From 67-14 sp035502775 (GTDB lineage: Bacteria > Actinomycetota > Thermoleophilia > Solirubrobacterales > 70-9): a DNA stretch of 30,463 bases. Positions 1 to 9,900 of this stretch are shown in pieces. Under the pieces are notes generated by a model, which searched no databases, was not told the origin of the DNA, and saw only the letters and a list, made by a program, of their open reading frames with translations. Made by a program: the position numbers and the translations under genes. The first letter of the stretch is position 1, and every line of letters starts with the position of its first letter. The stretch is taken from NCBI GenBank assembly GCA_035502775.1, contig DATJUB010000048.1, positions 1 to 30,463 of the forward strand, written 5' to 3'.

Positions 1-22
1 CCATCTACACCACCAACCCGGC

Positions 23-69
23 AACTGGGGGCGATTTGGGGGCTATTCGCCCCCAAATCGCCCCCAGTT
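23..69. terminator. 21-bp perfect hairpin, probable U-less terminator
   Basis: Positions 23-43 and 49-69 are exact reverse complements (21 bp, no mismatch) around a 5-base TATTC loop. The arm begins AACTGGGGGCGATTTGG. The hairpin lies 59 bp before the likely start of the first gene and has no T-run on either side. It probably ends transcription of a gene to the left of the window, or lies in the leader of the channel gene. The role is inferred; the structure is read directly. Confidence 0.6.
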
Positions 70-128
70 CAACTCTGCCTCCGGGTTCGCGTGCGGTTGC
101 CGCTTGCGCTCCGCGATACGTTGCCCCT

Positions 129-740
129 GTGGAAGTCGCCGAACTCCTGGGAACCGTCGTCTTCGCGATTTCTGGTGTGATCGCCGTCGCCGAGCATCGT
201 CTCGACTGGTTCGGCGCGGTGGTGGTCGGGGTCGTGACCGCGATCGGTGGTGGCACCATGCGGGGCCTGATCCTCGGTGAAACCCCCGTCTTCTGGATCG
301 AGGACGAGATCTACCTGGCCTTCGCCATCGCCGGCGGCATCCTCGCCATCCCCCTGGTCATCCGGTTCGGCAGCTCCCACACCCGTTTCGAAGAGGGCCT
401 GCGGGTCGCGGACGCGCTCGGCCTCGCGCTGTTCGCGATCGTCGGGGCCAGCGTCACCCTCGACCTCGGCTTCGACGGGACGACCGCGGTCGTCTGCGGA
501 ATCCTGACCGGAGTCGGTGGCGGCGTGATCCGCGACCTGCTCGCCGGACAGACCACCCCGCTGATCCTGCGCAGCGAGATCTACGCCACTGCCGCCCTGG
601 CGGGCACCATCCTGTTCGTGCTCCTGGTCGAGGTCACGGACATGACCCATTGGCTCGCCTCCGCGGCCGGCATGCTGACGATCCTCGCGCTGCGCATGGC
701 CGGGATCAAACGAGACTGGCGGCTGCCAACGCTGCGATGA
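129..740 (+). CDS. Trimeric intracellular cation channel (TRIC/UPF0126, YadS-like) membrane protein
   Basis: Small integral membrane protein of about 203 residues, the usual size for the bacterial TRIC/UPF0126 family, whose characterised members form trimeric cation channels in the inner membrane. It has two copies of a three-helix unit, each with the family's glycine-rich motif: TAIGGGTMRGLILGETP in the first half and GVGGGVIRDLLAGQTTP in the second. I chose the GTG at 129 because the protein then begins directly with a hydrophobic helix (VEVAELLGTVVFAISG). The frame stays open upstream to a TTG at 36, but those extra 31 residues run through the hairpin at 23-69 and do not look like the family. 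A small hairpin follows the stop at 767-782. It reads in the same direction as the cyclase gene after it, with no sign of a functional link. The family call is firm; the ion specificity is unknown. Confidence 0.85.
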   Translation: MEVAELLGTVVFAISGVIAVAEHRLDWFGAVVVGVVTAIGGGTMRGLILGETPVFWIEDEIYLAFAIAGGILAIPLVIRFGSSHTRFEEGLRVADALGLALFAIVGASVTLDLGFDGTTAVVCGILTGVGGGVIRDLLAGQTTPLILRSEIYATAALAGTILFVLLVEVTDMTHWLASAAGMLTILALRMAGIKRDWRLPTLR

Positions 741-766
741 ACGGAATCTTGCGAGTTGATCCGAAC

Positions 767-782
767 ACGCGGCCCGCCGCGT
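767..782. terminator. Short GC hairpin after the channel gene
   Basis: ACGCGG and CCGCGT pair perfectly (6 bp) around a CCCG loop, 26 bp after the channel stop codon. There is no T-tract. It could be a weak terminator between the channel gene and the cyclase gene. A stem this short can occur by chance in GC-rich DNA. Confidence 0.25.
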
Positions 783-831
783 ACATTGGACAGGGAGAGC
801 GGCGCACTTCTCGAGTGGGACAAGGGATCTC

Positions 832-2310
832 TTGGCTTCTGGAAGCACGGAAATAGACCGTTTCGAGTCGATTCGAATCATCGGAAGCCGCGGCGGACCG
901 AGCCGGGCCATCGTCCGGCTGCTCGAGCTCTCGCCGTTCGTGTTCGCCGGAATAGCGGTGGTCATCTTCGTTCCGGCCAGCTGGACGATGCGGCTGATCG
1001 GCCTGACGGTCATCGGCGGCCTCGCGATCTTCCGGGCCGTCGCCGAGATCCGCAGCTACCCCGACTGGATCCAGACCGTCATGCCGGTCCTGATCGCGAT
1101 CTCGATCGGCATCTTCACGGCGATCTCGGAATCCTCGCTGCTCAACACCCTGGCCCTGTTCAACTGCCTGCGGGTCGCGTTCGCCGACACCCGCCGCACC
1201 CTGATCTACACCCTCGCCGCCACCGCGGTCGCGCTGATAGTGCCGGCCCTGATCCATCCCGACGCGCTCGGAGTCAGGGCGATCATCTGGCTGGTCGTCC
1301 TGCCCGCCATCTGCTTCCCGATCCAGAACCGATCTGAGACCGTGCGGGCCAGAATCGGGCTGAACGCGAAACTGGCCGCGGTGCTCGCCGACCTGCTCAC
1401 CTCCGACAACGCCCGGCGCTCGATCGTCAATGCCGCCCATGAACTCGGTGACGCCGACATCGCGGTCATCTTCGAACGAACCCGGGACGGTGACATCAGG
1501 GCCGCCGCCGCGTACGGGGCCGACACCGACCAGATCCTGGTCCTGCCCGACGACAGCTCGGCGATCGGAATGAGCCTCACCAACCGCGAGATCGTGTTCG
1601 CGCCGTTCGTCGAAAGCGTGGATCTGGATCTCCCGCCCGGATTCGCCGACCGCGGCATCAAGTCCCTGATCAGCTGCCCCATCATGCGGGACGGCGAGGC
1701 GATCGCGGCGCTCTGCGTCGGCTGGACCAAGCGGGTCCGGCGCGGCGACCGGGTCGACCCGACCGTCGTCAAGATCCTCGCGGCCGAAGCGGCCGCGACG
1801 ATCGACCATTCCGACCTGCTGCTCCAGCTGGTCGACACCGCCGCGACCGATCCCCTGACCGGCCTGCCGAACCGGCGGGCCTGGGACCGCCTGCTCCAGA
1901 CCGGCCTGCTCGAAAGCCGCCAGGTCGAGAAACCCCTCTCGATCGCGATCCTCGACCTCGACCACTTCAAACGGTTCAACGACAGCCGCGGCCACCAGGC
2001 CGGCGACCGTCTGCTGCGCGAGGCGGCGGCGGCCTGGAAGGACGCGCTGCGCAAGGACGACATGATCTTCCGCTGGGGCGGCGAGGAGTTCACCGTGATC
2101 CTGCCGCACTGTGACCGGGAACAATCGATCGAGGTGGCGGAACGCCTGCGGTCGGCCACTCCCGGCGACCAGACCAGCTCGGCCGGAGTGTCGACCTGGA
2201 ACGGCAGCGAAAGCGCGGAGAGTCTCTTCGCCCGCACCGATGCGGCGCTCTACCAGGCGAAAGAGTCGGGCCGGGACCAGACGGTGACCTCCGGCAACCC
2301 CAGCAACTGA
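832..2310 (+). CDS. Membrane-anchored GAF-GGDEF diguanylate cyclase
   Basis: Predicted to make cyclic di-GMP from two GTP at the cytoplasmic face of the membrane. Residues about 30-165 hold four to six hydrophobic helices. About 185-330 resembles a GAF sensor domain. About 338-490 is a GGDEF domain starting with DPLTGLPNRRAWD. The active-site signature is GGEEF (residues 416-420), an accepted active variant. The RxxD product-inhibition site is present as RKDD at 407-410, exactly five residues before it, so feedback control by c-di-GMP is expected. The start is a TTG at 832, preceded by AAGGGA at 823-828 with tight spacing; no ATG occurs in frame near the N terminus. The ligand of the GAF domain cannot be told. 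No EAL or PilZ gene is in the window. Confidence 0.9.
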   Translation: MASGSTEIDRFESIRIIGSRGGPSRAIVRLLELSPFVFAGIAVVIFVPASWTMRLIGLTVIGGLAIFRAVAEIRSYPDWIQTVMPVLIAISIGIFTAISESSLLNTLALFNCLRVAFADTRRTLIYTLAATAVALIVPALIHPDALGVRAIIWLVVLPAICFPIQNRSETVRARIGLNAKLAAVLADLLTSDNARRSIVNAAHELGDADIAVIFERTRDGDIRAAAAYGADTDQILVLPDDSSAIGMSLTNREIVFAPFVESVDLDLPPGFADRGIKSLISCPIMRDGEAIAALCVGWTKRVRRGDRVDPTVVKILAAEAAATIDHSDLLLQLVDTAATDPLTGLPNRRAWDRLLQTGLLESRQVEKPLSIAILDLDHFKRFNDSRGHQAGDRLLREAAAAWKDALRKDDMIFRWGGEEFTVILPHCDREQSIEVAERLRSATPGDQTSSAGVSTWNGSESAESLFARTDAALYQAKESGRDQTVTSGNPSN

Positions 2311-2367
2311 GGCTGCCGCCACCGCGACATCCGGTGACCGTAGGATGTTCGGAATGGGGAACGGGCG

Positions 2368-3933
2368 ATGAACGAGAGTGGAACGCCGAAAAAGCCGGCC
2401 GCGATTCTCGTATCGCTGATCATGGTGGCGGCCGTCGCCAACCTGAACCTCTCCGTCGCCAACGTCGCTCTGCCCGACATCGGCAAGGCCTTCGATTCCA
2501 GCCAGACTTCGCTCAACCTGATCGCGGTCGGCTACTCGCTGGGTCTCGCGACCTCGGTGCTCTATCTCGGCGCGCTCGGCGACCGCTACGGCCGCAAGAT
2601 GATGCTGATCCTCGGCACCGGACTCTCGATCCCGGCCTGCCTGCTGGCCGCGTACGCGCCGAGCGACGACGTCCTCTTCATCGCCCGCCTGCTCGGCGGT
2701 GTCGCCGCCGGCATGGCCTATCCGACCACGCTCGCCCTGATCACCGCGCTCTGGTCGGAGACGGAGCGGACCAAGCCGATCGCCCTCTGGTCCGGCATCG
2801 GCGGCGCGATCTCGGCCCTGGGACCGATGGCGGCGGGTGCACTGCTGCTGCAGTTCGACTGGGGCTCGGTCTTCCTGCTCTCGCTGCCGCTCGCGGTGAT
2901 CGCGCTCATCCTCTCGTGGCGCTACGTGCCGTCGCACGTGAACGAGGCGACCGACCCGGTCGACAATCTCGGCGGCATCCTCTCGGTCCTGATGGTCGCG
3001 GCGCTCGTCCTCGCGATCAACTTCGCCACGGTTCCGAACGCGGGCACGGTGGCGATCGGCCTCGCCGTGATCGCCCTTGCCGCGCTCGGAGCGTTCGTCC
3101 TCCGGCAGCGCCGGGTGGCGAATCCCCTATATGACCTGAAGGTCGCCGCGCGCCGCATCTTCTGGGTGGCCGCGATCGCGGGAATCATCGTCTTCGGAAC
3201 CCTGATGGCGGCGATGTTCATCGGCCAGCAGTACGTCCAGAACGTGCTCGGCTACTCGACCTGGGAGGCCGGGATCGCGATCCTTCCGGCGGCCCTGGTC
3301 ATGGTCGCGATCGCGCCGCGCTCAGCCAAGATGGTCGACCGGTACGGCGCCCGGACCACACTGCTCACCGGCTTCCTCTTCTGCCTGGTCGGCTTCGTCG
3401 TGATGCTCCTGTTCTGGACCGACGACGCCTCGTACTTCATGGTCGGGCTGGGCTACGTCTTCATCGGGGCCGGGGTCGGCTTCGCCGGCACCCCCGCGTC
3501 GCACTGCCTGACCAGCTCCGTCCCCGTCAGAAAGGCCGGCATGGCCTCCGGTACCGCCGATCTCCAGCGCGACCTGGGCGGGGCGATCATGCAGTCGATC
3601 CTCGGCGCGGTACTGACCGCCGGATACGCCTCCAGCTTCGCCAGCCAGATCTCCAGCTCGCCGAACGCGGACAAGATCAGTGATCAGGTGCAGTCGGAAC
3701 TGGAACGGTCCTTCTCCAGTGCCGCGAACACCGCCGAACAGCATCAGCAGTACGCGACCCAGATCATCAACGCTGCCAAGACGTCGTTCCTGAACGGTGA
3801 GGACTGGGCCTACTCGGCCGGCATCATCGCGATCGCGATCGGCGCGATGCTGGTCTTCTTCCTCTACCCGAAGAAGGACGAGGAAGAGAGACTCCTCGCC
3901 CAGTACGCGGCCGAGGACAATGCGCCGGGGTGA
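2368..3933 (+). CDS. MFS drug/efflux transporter, DHA2 (EmrB/QacA-like) family
   Basis: Proton-driven exporter of 521 residues, the length expected for the 14-helix DHA2 branch of the major facilitator superfamily. The N-terminal helix carries NVALPDIGKAF, close to the DHA2 motif after helix 1, and the loop between helices 2 and 3 has motif A as GALGDRYGRKMMLILG. A segment at about 395-470 (SSPNADKISDQVQSELERS) forms the long loop before the last helix. The C-terminal tail is short, charged and cytoplasmic (KKDEEERLLAQY). The ATG at 2368 follows GGGGAACGGGCG. The gene overlaps the rhomboid-like gene by 14 bp, so the two are probably co-transcribed. Substrate unknown; the family includes drug, dye and lipid-precursor exporters. 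Confidence 0.9.
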   Translation: MNESGTPKKPAAILVSLIMVAAVANLNLSVANVALPDIGKAFDSSQTSLNLIAVGYSLGLATSVLYLGALGDRYGRKMMLILGTGLSIPACLLAAYAPSDDVLFIARLLGGVAAGMAYPTTLALITALWSETERTKPIALWSGIGGAISALGPMAAGALLLQFDWGSVFLLSLPLAVIALILSWRYVPSHVNEATDPVDNLGGILSVLMVAALVLAINFATVPNAGTVAIGLAVIALAALGAFVLRQRRVANPLYDLKVAARRIFWVAAIAGIIVFGTLMAAMFIGQQYVQNVLGYSTWEAGIAILPAALVMVAIAPRSAKMVDRYGARTTLLTGFLFCLVGFVVMLLFWTDDASYFMVGLGYVFIGAGVGFAGTPASHCLTSSVPVRKAGMASGTADLQRDLGGAIMQSILGAVLTAGYASSFASQISSSPNADKISDQVQSELERSFSSAANTAEQHQQYATQIINAAKTSFLNGEDWAYSAGIIAIAIGAMLVFFLYPKKDEEERLLAQYAAEDNAPG

Positions 3934-4546
3934 CCGGCTCGATCTCGCCCTGATCCTTCTGGCGGCCGCCTACCTCGTCTTCGTCGGACTGGGCGGCGCC
4001 GGACACGAGTGGTATGCCAGCGCCGACCGGGTCGCCGACGGCAGGGTCTGGCTGCTGCTCACCAGCGCCCTCAACGTCGTGGTCGAGCTGGACGAGGTCC
4101 AGTGGCTGATGCTCGCCGTGGTCACCGCCGCGGTGATCTACCGCCTCGGACCGCGCCTGTGGTGGACGGTCTCCCTGACCGGACACGTCGGCTCGGCGAT
4201 CATCTCGTACGGATTGATCGAGATCGCGGTCGCCCTGGGATCGGGCTCGGCCGAGATCACCGCCCGGGAATCCGACTACGGGATCTCGATCGTGCTCGCG
4301 GCCGGACTCGGGGCGCTGACGGCCAGCGCCCTGCTCGCGCGTGAGCGGGGCGATTTCGGGGCGGCCGATCGTGCCGCGCTGATCGCCGGCCTGGCCGGAC
4401 TCGCCGGCATGTTCGCGGTGTCCTTCGGCTGGTACGACATCCAGCACCTGATCGGGTACGTGATCGGCTTCCTCCTGACCCGCTTCCTGGTCGGCCGCAA
4501 GGTTTGGGGCATCGGCGCGGGCGGCCGGTTCGAGACGCCGCGCTGA
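3920..4546 (+). CDS. Rhomboid-like (Rhomboid_2-type) membrane protein
   Basis: Integral membrane protein of 208 residues with about six hydrophobic helices. The frame is open upstream, but the ATG at 3920, with GAGGA just before it and a 14-bp overlap with the exporter's end, gives a protein beginning directly with a helix (MRRGDRLDLALILLAAAYL). The order of conserved polar residues suggests a divergent rhomboid fold: GHVGSAIISY in the middle, DYGIS (possible serine position, classically GxSG) in a later helix, and IQHLIGYVIGFL in the last helix, matching the His-x2-Gly-x3-Gly pattern around the catalytic histidine of rhomboid proteases. The classical GxSG is absent, so it may be a diverged protease or an inactive relative. 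It sits between two transporters in a tight run. The fold assignment is moderate and the activity unproven. Confidence 0.6.
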   Translation: MRRGDRLDLALILLAAAYLVFVGLGGAGHEWYASADRVADGRVWLLLTSALNVVVELDEVQWLMLAVVTAAVIYRLGPRLWWTVSLTGHVGSAIISYGLIEIAVALGSGSAEITARESDYGISIVLAAGLGALTASALLARERGDFGAADRAALIAGLAGLAGMFAVSFGWYDIQHLIGYVIGFLLTRFLVGRKVWGIGAGGRFETPR

Positions 4547-4560
4547 AATAGCCTGCGCCG

Positions 4561-5412
4561 ATGGAGATCGTCCTCGCCATCCTGGCCGCGCTGATGTTCT
4601 CGCTCGGCACGGTTCTGCAGCAGAAGGTGGCGAGCGAGGTTCCCGACGACGAGACGATGAAGGCCGGCCTGCTGGTGCGGCTGGCGAAGCGGCCCGTCTG
4701 GCTGCTCGGCATCACGGTCGACGGTCTCGGGTTTCTCTGCCAGGCCGCGGCGCTCCATTTCGGCAAGCTGGTCGTGGTGCAGCCGCTGCTCGCGACCTCG
4801 GTCGTGTTCGCGCTGCCGCTCGGCCGCTGGATCACCAAACGCCGCATCACCCGGAACGACCTTCTGGGGGCTCTCGCGGTGACCGGCGGACTGGTCCTCT
4901 TCCTGGTCCTGGCCGATCCTCAGGGCGGGGTCCAGGACGCGAGCACGTCCGGCTGGATCATCTCGGGCGCGATCGCCGCGGTCGTCTGCTTCGGCCTGGT
5001 CTTCGCCTCCCGGGGCAAGAGGCCATCCCCCAAGGCCGCCCTGCTCGGCATGTCGGCCGGCATCCTCTTCGGCTTCAGCGCCGGTCTGACATTGACCGTC
5101 ACCGATGACCTCGACCAGGGCCTGGTCGCCCTGCTGACCGATTGGCACCTCTACGCATTGATCGCGGTCGGCTGGATCAGCATGACCCTGAGCCAGGCTT
5201 CACTCCAGACCGGCGCCCTCGCTCCCGCGATCTCGACCCAGATGTCGCTCGACCCGCTGGTCAGCATCCTGCTCGGCGTGGTGATCTTCCAGGAACGGAT
5301 CGACGACACCTTCCTCGAGGCCGCCGTGGCACTGCTCGGCCTGGTCCTGATGGTGTTCGGCCTGGTGATCCTCTCCCGCTCCCAGGCTCATGACGAGTCC
5401 TCCCAGACCTAG
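4561..5412 (+). CDS. DMT-superfamily (EamA/NIPA-like) transporter
   Basis: Multi-helix membrane protein of 283 residues. The first helix (MEIVLAILAALMFSLGTVLQ), the loop with Q-rich start QQKVASE, and FGKLVVVQPLLATSVVFALPLG are typical of actinobacterial DMT proteins related to NIPA magnesium transporters and EamA exporters. A second, weaker repeat (QTGALAPAISTQMSLDPLVS and VVIFQERI) fits the internal duplication of this superfamily, giving nine or ten helices. No clear ribosome site precedes the ATG at 4561, which lies 14 bp after the rhomboid-like gene. This suggests translation from the same message. Substrate unknown. Its TAG stop overlaps the TAG of the permease on the other strand within a single CTAG. 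Confidence 0.8.
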   Translation: MEIVLAILAALMFSLGTVLQQKVASEVPDDETMKAGLLVRLAKRPVWLLGITVDGLGFLCQAAALHFGKLVVVQPLLATSVVFALPLGRWITKRRITRNDLLGALAVTGGLVLFLVLADPQGGVQDASTSGWIISGAIAAVVCFGLVFASRGKRPSPKAALLGMSAGILFGFSAGLTLTVTDDLDQGLVALLTDWHLYALIAVGWISMTLSQASLQTGALAPAISTQMSLDPLVSILLGVVIFQERIDDTFLEAAVALLGLVLMVFGLVILSRSQAHDESSQT

Positions 5413-6902
5413 GCCGGACCGCCCGCGTCGACTTCCTCATCATTCGCCTCTTTCACCAACTTGGCCATGATCAGCTTTGAACGCTTGCGGCCGTAGGCGA
5501 AGAAGATCACGAGGCCGATCAGCAGCCAGACGAACAGCCGGATCCAGGTGTCGATCGGCAGGGTGGCCATCAGGAACACCGCGCAGAGGATCGCCGCGGG
5601 TGCGACCAGATGCACGGCCGGCACCCGGAACGGACGGGGTGTGTCGGGATGGGTGCGGCGCAGCACCAGAACCCCGATCGCGACCAGGACGAAGGAGAAC
5701 AGGGTGCCGATCGAGACCAGCTCGCCGAGAATGTCGATCGGCAGCAGGGCCGCGATGAATGCTCCGGCGATACCGCAGACCACGGTGGTGAAGACCGGCG
5801 TCTTGAAACGGGGGCTGACCTTGCCGAAGCGCGCGGGCAGCAGCCCGTCCTCGGACATGCGCATCAGGATCCTGGTCTGCCCGTAGAAGGTGACCAGCAC
5901 GGTCGCGAACAGGCCGATCACGGCGGCGACGTTCATCAGGTTCTCGAGCCAGTCGATGTGGCTCGGCGAGTCCCTGAGCGCGACCGAAAGCGGATCGGCC
6001 ACGTTCAGGGTCGAGTAGGGAACAAGGCCGGTGATGACGAGTCCGACCGCGACGTAGAGCGTGGTCGAGATGATCACCGTTCCCAGCAGGCCGATCGGCA
6101 CGGTCCTCTGCGGATTCCTCGACTCGCCGGCCGCGGTGGAAACCGCGTCGAATCCGACGTAGGCGAAGAAGACCACACCCGCGGCACGGATCACGCCGCT
6201 GGTTCCGAACTCACCGAACGAACCTTCGTTGCCGGGCACGAAGGGCGACCAGAGCGAGGTGTCCACGTTGAACGCTCCGACCGCGATGAAGATCAGCAGC
6301 GCCCCGACCTTCAGCGCGACCATCGTGTTGTTCGCCCGCACGGTCTCCTTGGTGCCGAGCACCAGCAGGAGGGTGGTCACACCGACCACGAACAGCGCCG
6401 GCAGGTTGATGATGCCGCCGCCGTCGCCGAACGGCGGGTTGGCGAGATCGTGGGGTATGTGGATGCCGATGCTCGACATCAGCCCGACGAAGTAGCCCGC
6501 CCAGCCGACCGCCACGGTCGAGGCGGCGAACAGATACTCGAGCAGCAGGTCCCAGCCGATGAACCAGGCCATGAAGACACCGAACGCGGCGAACACATAC
6601 GAGTAGGTGCTGCCCGCGATCGGGATCATCGCGGCCATCTCGGCGTAGCAGAGGGCGGTCAGGCCGGCGGCGATTCCGGCCAGGATGAACGAGATGATCA
6701 CCGCCGGCCCGGCGTACTCGGCGGCCGCGGTTCCGGTGGTGACGAAGATGCCGGCACCGACCACGCTGGCGATGCCGAGAGCGGTCAGCGCGCCCGGGCC
6801 GAACGCCTCCGAATCGAGACGGTCGCGGTCCTTGTCGGCCTGCTGGAGGACGTTGCTCAGGCGGTCCGGCTTGACGTCGTGTTTGGCCGGGGGCTCTGAC
6901 AT
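5409..6902 (-). CDS. APC-superfamily cationic amino acid permease (YhdG/YfnA/CAT-like)
   Basis: Inner-membrane amino acid transporter of 497 residues, 12 or more helices. The first helix carries SVVGAGIFVTTG, the substrate-binding signature of the APC superfamily. The segment ESRNPQRTVPIGLLG followed by LVITGLVPYSTLNVADP is characteristic of the CAT/YhdG/YfnA branch that includes cationic amino acid transporters. The ATG at 6902 gives an N terminus (MSEPPAKHDVKPDRLSNVLQ) matching the cytoplasmic leader of these proteins; the frame is open further upstream but that part is low-complexity and arginine/serine-rich. No strong ribosome site is visible. It is divergent from the LysRS-MprF gene across 94 bp. 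Import of lysine would fit that neighbour, but this is a guess. Confidence 0.9.
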   Translation of the reverse strand: MSEPPAKHDVKPDRLSNVLQQADKDRDRLDSEAFGPGALTALGIASVVGAGIFVTTGTAAAEYAGPAVIISFILAGIAAGLTALCYAEMAAMIPIAGSTYSYVFAAFGVFMAWFIGWDLLLEYLFAASTVAVGWAGYFVGLMSSIGIHIPHDLANPPFGDGGGIINLPALFVVGVTTLLLVLGTKETVRANNTMVALKVGALLIFIAVGAFNVDTSLWSPFVPGNEGSFGEFGTSGVIRAAGVVFFAYVGFDAVSTAAGESRNPQRTVPIGLLGTVIISTTLYVAVGLVITGLVPYSTLNVADPLSVALRDSPSHIDWLENLMNVAAVIGLFATVLVTFYGQTRILMRMSEDGLLPARFGKVSPRFKTPVFTTVVCGIAGAFIAALLPIDILGELVSIGTLFSFVLVAIGVLVLRRTHPDTPRPFRVPAVHLVAPAAILCAVFLMATLPIDTWIRLFVWLLIGLVIFFAYGRKRSKLIMAKLVKEANDEEVDAGGPA

Positions 6903-6955
6903 CTGGCGGTAGCGTATCCGCCCCGCCGACCGAAAAATCCCAGCGGCCGCGACAC

Positions 6956-6975
6956 CCGGTCGCGTCCGGTCGCGT
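6956..6975. repeat. Tandem 10-bp repeat in a divergent promoter region
   Basis: CCGGTCGCGT occurs twice head to tail between the divergent permease and LysRS-MprF genes. It may be a binding site for a regulator of one or both genes, or simply GC-rich low-complexity sequence. Confidence 0.4.
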
Positions 6976-6996
6976 CGAATAGTTTTCTGCCCGGCG

Positions 6997-9900
6997 ATGG
7001 GTGAGGAAGAGACCGCAGAGAGCGAGGTTTCCGAGGGCCGCGATTTCGTGGAGGAAGAGCGGGCCCTGCGCCTCGCGAAGCTGGACGCGCTGCGTGAGCG
7101 CGGCATCACTCCCTACCCGGTCAATTTCAGGCGGGACCACACGGTAGGTGAGCTCCTGGAGCGCTTCGCCGGCATCCCTCCGGACGAGGAGACCGGCGAG
7201 AAGGTGCGGATCGCCGGCCGTCTGATGACGATCCGCAATCACGGCGGGGTCGTGTTCGCCGACCTGAAGGACCAGACCGGCACGGTGCAGGTCGCGTTCG
7301 AGAAGGACCGCCTGGACGGGACCGCGTTCGCCGACGCCGAATCGCTCGACCGCGGCGACTGGGTCGGGATCGGCGGGGGCGTGATCGCCTCGCATTCCGG
7401 AACGCTCACCGTCACCGCCGACTCGCTCGAGCTGCTCTCGAAGGCTCTGCGCGCGCTGCCCGACAAACACAAGGGCCTGACCGATGTCGATACGAGGCTG
7501 CGCGAACGCTACCTCGATCTGATCGCCAATCCGGAGGCCCGTCCGATCTTCGACATCCGTTCGAAGGTGATCGCCTCGGTCCGGAAGACCTTGACCGACG
7601 AGGGCTTCACCGAGGTCGAGACCCCGGTGCTGGCCTCACAGGTCGGCGGTGCGGCGGCCCGGCCGTTCATCACGCACCACAACTCGCTCGATATCGAGAT
7701 GTACCTACGGATCGCACTGGAGCTGCCGTTGAAACGGCTGGTGGTCGGTGGGTTCGAACGGGTTTTCGAGATCGGCCGCGTGTTCCGCAACGAGGGTCTC
7801 GACACCCGCCACAACCCCGAGTTCACCCTGCTCGAGGCCTATCAGGCGCTCGGTGACTACCACGACATGATGGACCTAACCGAGAAGATCTGCTCGCAGG
7901 CGACGATCGACGCGATCGGCCGCACGGTGGTCAAGGTGGACGGGCAGGACGTCGACTTGAAGGCACCCTGGAAGCGGATCACGATGGCTGATCTGATCAA
8001 GGAGACCACCGGCGAGACGATGCATCCGTCGATGCCGATCGAGGATGCCCGCGCGATCTGCGATCGGCTCGAGATCCATTACGAAGACAGCTGGGGGTCC
8101 GGCCGCCTGATGTCGGAGGTCTACGACGAGGAGGGCGAGAAGACCCTGCTCCAGCCGACCATGGTCTGCGACTATCCGCGCGAGGTCTCGCCGCTGGCCA
8201 AGGTCCACCGCGACGATCCCGAACTGACCGAGCGATTCGAGGTCGTGGTCGCCGGACGCGAGCTGGCCAACGCGTACTCGGAGCTGAACGACCCGGTCGA
8301 CCAGCGGGCCCGCTTCGAGGACGAAGCGAAGGCGAAAGTGGCCGGCGACGAGGAGGCCGAGAGTGTCGATGACGACTACATCCGTGCCCTCGAGTACGGC
8401 CTGCCGCCGACCGGCGGGCTCGGCATCGGTCTCGACCGTCTGATCATGCTGGTCAGCGAGCAGTCGGCGATCCGCGAGGTGATCCTCTTTCCGGCGATGC
8501 GTCCCGAGGATGGCGATGCCGGAACGGGCCCACCGCCGGGTGCCGATCTGCCGACCGCGGGCGAGATGTCGAACCGTTCCACTCCGGGACCTCCGGAACC
8601 GGCGCCGGTTCGGGACGAACCCGCCGAGACCCGGCCCGCCGCCGAACCCGCACCGGTCCCGGTGGCCGCCGCCTACGCTCCTCCTGCCGCCGAACCCAAC
8701 CGGACCGCCCAGAAGTTCCTCGGATGGATGACGGCGCTCGCCGGTTTCGTCTATCTGCTCGCGGTGATGCCCGGAGTCCACAGCAATCTCGGTCTCGGCT
8801 CGCTGATCAACGATGTCACCGGAAGGGTTTCCGGGCATGTCGTCTCCGCGGTCGTCGGCCTGATCCTGCTGATGATCGCGGGAGGCATCGCCAAGGGCAA
8901 GCGGCGTGCCTGGGGTGTCGCGGTCCTGCTGTTCGCGATCGCCGCCGCCGTGCACACCATGAAGGGACCCGATCCGATCGTCGCGATCTATTCCGGGTTC
9001 ATGGTGATCGCGCTCGTCTGGACCCGGGATTCGTTCGGGGCGAGACCGGATCCCGGCACTCTGCTCGACGCGATCCGTTTCGTGCCGCTCTACCTGGCAG
9101 CGGTGTTCGTGTTCGGCTTCGCGTCGCTGCTGTTCAACCAGAATCACGTTGTCGAGAGGCTCACGGTCGGTGGCATGTTCGAAACCACCATCGCCGGCCT
9201 CGCCGGGTTCGACGGTCCCTACCACTACACCGGCCGGTTCTTCTCCGATTTCTTCCCTGCGGCGCTGTTCGCGCTCGGCATCGCCGGCCTGGTCCTGCTC
9301 GCCTTCCTGATCTTCCGCGCGGTCGCCCTGCGTTCGGGACCGAGCGCCGGTGATCGCGAACGGGCCGAGGAGCTGGTCCACAAGTACGGATCGGGCACCC
9401 TCGACTATTTCGCGCTGCGGTCCGACAAGAGCTACTTCTTCACCCAGCGGGGCGACGCGATGATCGCCTTCACCTACATCAGCGGCTACGCCCTGGTCGC
9501 CGCCGATCCGATCGGGGCGCCGGGATCGAAGGACCGGGTGCTCGACCAGTTCCTCGCCTACTGCCGCGATCGCAACTGGAAGGTGGCTTTCCTCGCGGTT
9601 CGTGAGGTGGATCTGCCGATCTATGAGAAGCGCGGCCTGAAGGGCGTGTACATGGGTGACGAGGCGATCATTCCCTGCGACCGCTTCAGCCTGCAGGGCA
9701 GCGGCATGAAGGGACTGCGTTCGACCGTGAAGCGGGTGAGCCGGGAGCTGACCTTCAGGATGATCCGTGAGTCGGAGGCGACCCCGATCCTCTGTGGGCA
9801 GCTGAACGAGATCCGGGATCGCTGGCGCGGCGATTCCGATGAGCGCGGATTCACGATGGATCTCGGCACCGAGGTCGAGGGAGTGAACCCGGACTTCCTG

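Noticed and set aside
706..2937. A 743-residue open frame on the minus strand
   Set aside because: It is the antisense shadow of the cyclase and transporter genes: it is Arg/Asp/Gly-rich, has no family motif, and the plus-strand frames carry clear domains.
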